Origin: Bacillota bacterium
GTDB lineage: Bacteria > Bacillota > Clostridia > Acetivibrionales > DSM-1351
Length of the DNA: 5,520 nt
NCBI GenBank assembly: GCA_023391425.1
Contig: JAEWAX010000070.1
Span: 1-5,520, forward strand
Direction of reading: 5' to 3'
Positions 5,492 through 5,520 of this stretch are shown one piece after another; positions within the stretch are counted from its first letter, which is position 1, and every line of letters starts with the position of its first letter. The position numbers and the translations under genes were made by a program. The notes below the pieces were generated by a model. It had not been told where the DNA came from and searched no databases. It saw only the letters and a program-made list of their open reading frames with translations.

Positions 5492-5520
5492 ATTGGTATC
5501 ATATTTCTACCGCAATTTTT

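Noticed and set aside
5498..5503. TATGAT as a -10 box for the hydrolase
   Set aside because: It lies so close to the ribosome site that transcription would start within or next to it, and the -35 position is outside the window.

Overview
The window reads as an AT-rich Firmicute, most likely from the class Clostridia. Hand counts give about 27-38% GC in sample 60-base rows outside the last gene. Codons are A/T-biased, Shine-Dalgarno sites are strong GGAGG types, promoters are sigma-A-like, and there are several secreted proteins with the 'copper amine oxidase N-terminal' (stalk-like) domain that is common in Clostridia and Paenibacillus. Every gene I can support is on the minus strand, so transcription runs from right to left.

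Right end (4823-5479): a compact alpha/beta hydrolase with an intact Ser-Asp-His triad. Its GC content (about 47% in two sampled rows) is clearly above its neighbours, so it may be a recent arrival. A strong hairpin terminator at 4656-4695 closes it.

Middle right (3821-4537): the most distinctive gene. One reading frame joins an N-terminal Phd/YefM-type antitoxin domain to a C-terminal Uma2 (DUF820, PD-(D/E)xK-fold) nuclease-like domain. Its promoter (TTGTAT, 17 bases, TATAAT) sits inside a cluster of short TAGCTA palindromes. This suggests that the protein represses its own promoter, as antitoxins do.

Left two thirds (1-3656): three consecutive genes for exported proteins, each with a signal peptide followed by a stalk-like domain. 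From right to left they are a small protein with a stalk domain and a bacterial Ig-like (SbsA/Big_5-type) domain, which has its own extended -10 promoter and terminator; an HtrA-type serine protease with stalk, trypsin and PDZ domains; and a larger protein running off the left edge, with a double stalk domain followed by two copies of a roughly 130-160-residue module. The last two are 107 bases apart with no clear terminator between them and are probably co-transcribed. Together they look like a cell-surface group in which a protease may act on exported or wall-associated proteins. That functional link is inferred from shared domains and adjacency only.

I see no tRNA, rRNA, CRISPR array, insertion sequence or riboswitch of a class I can recognise.
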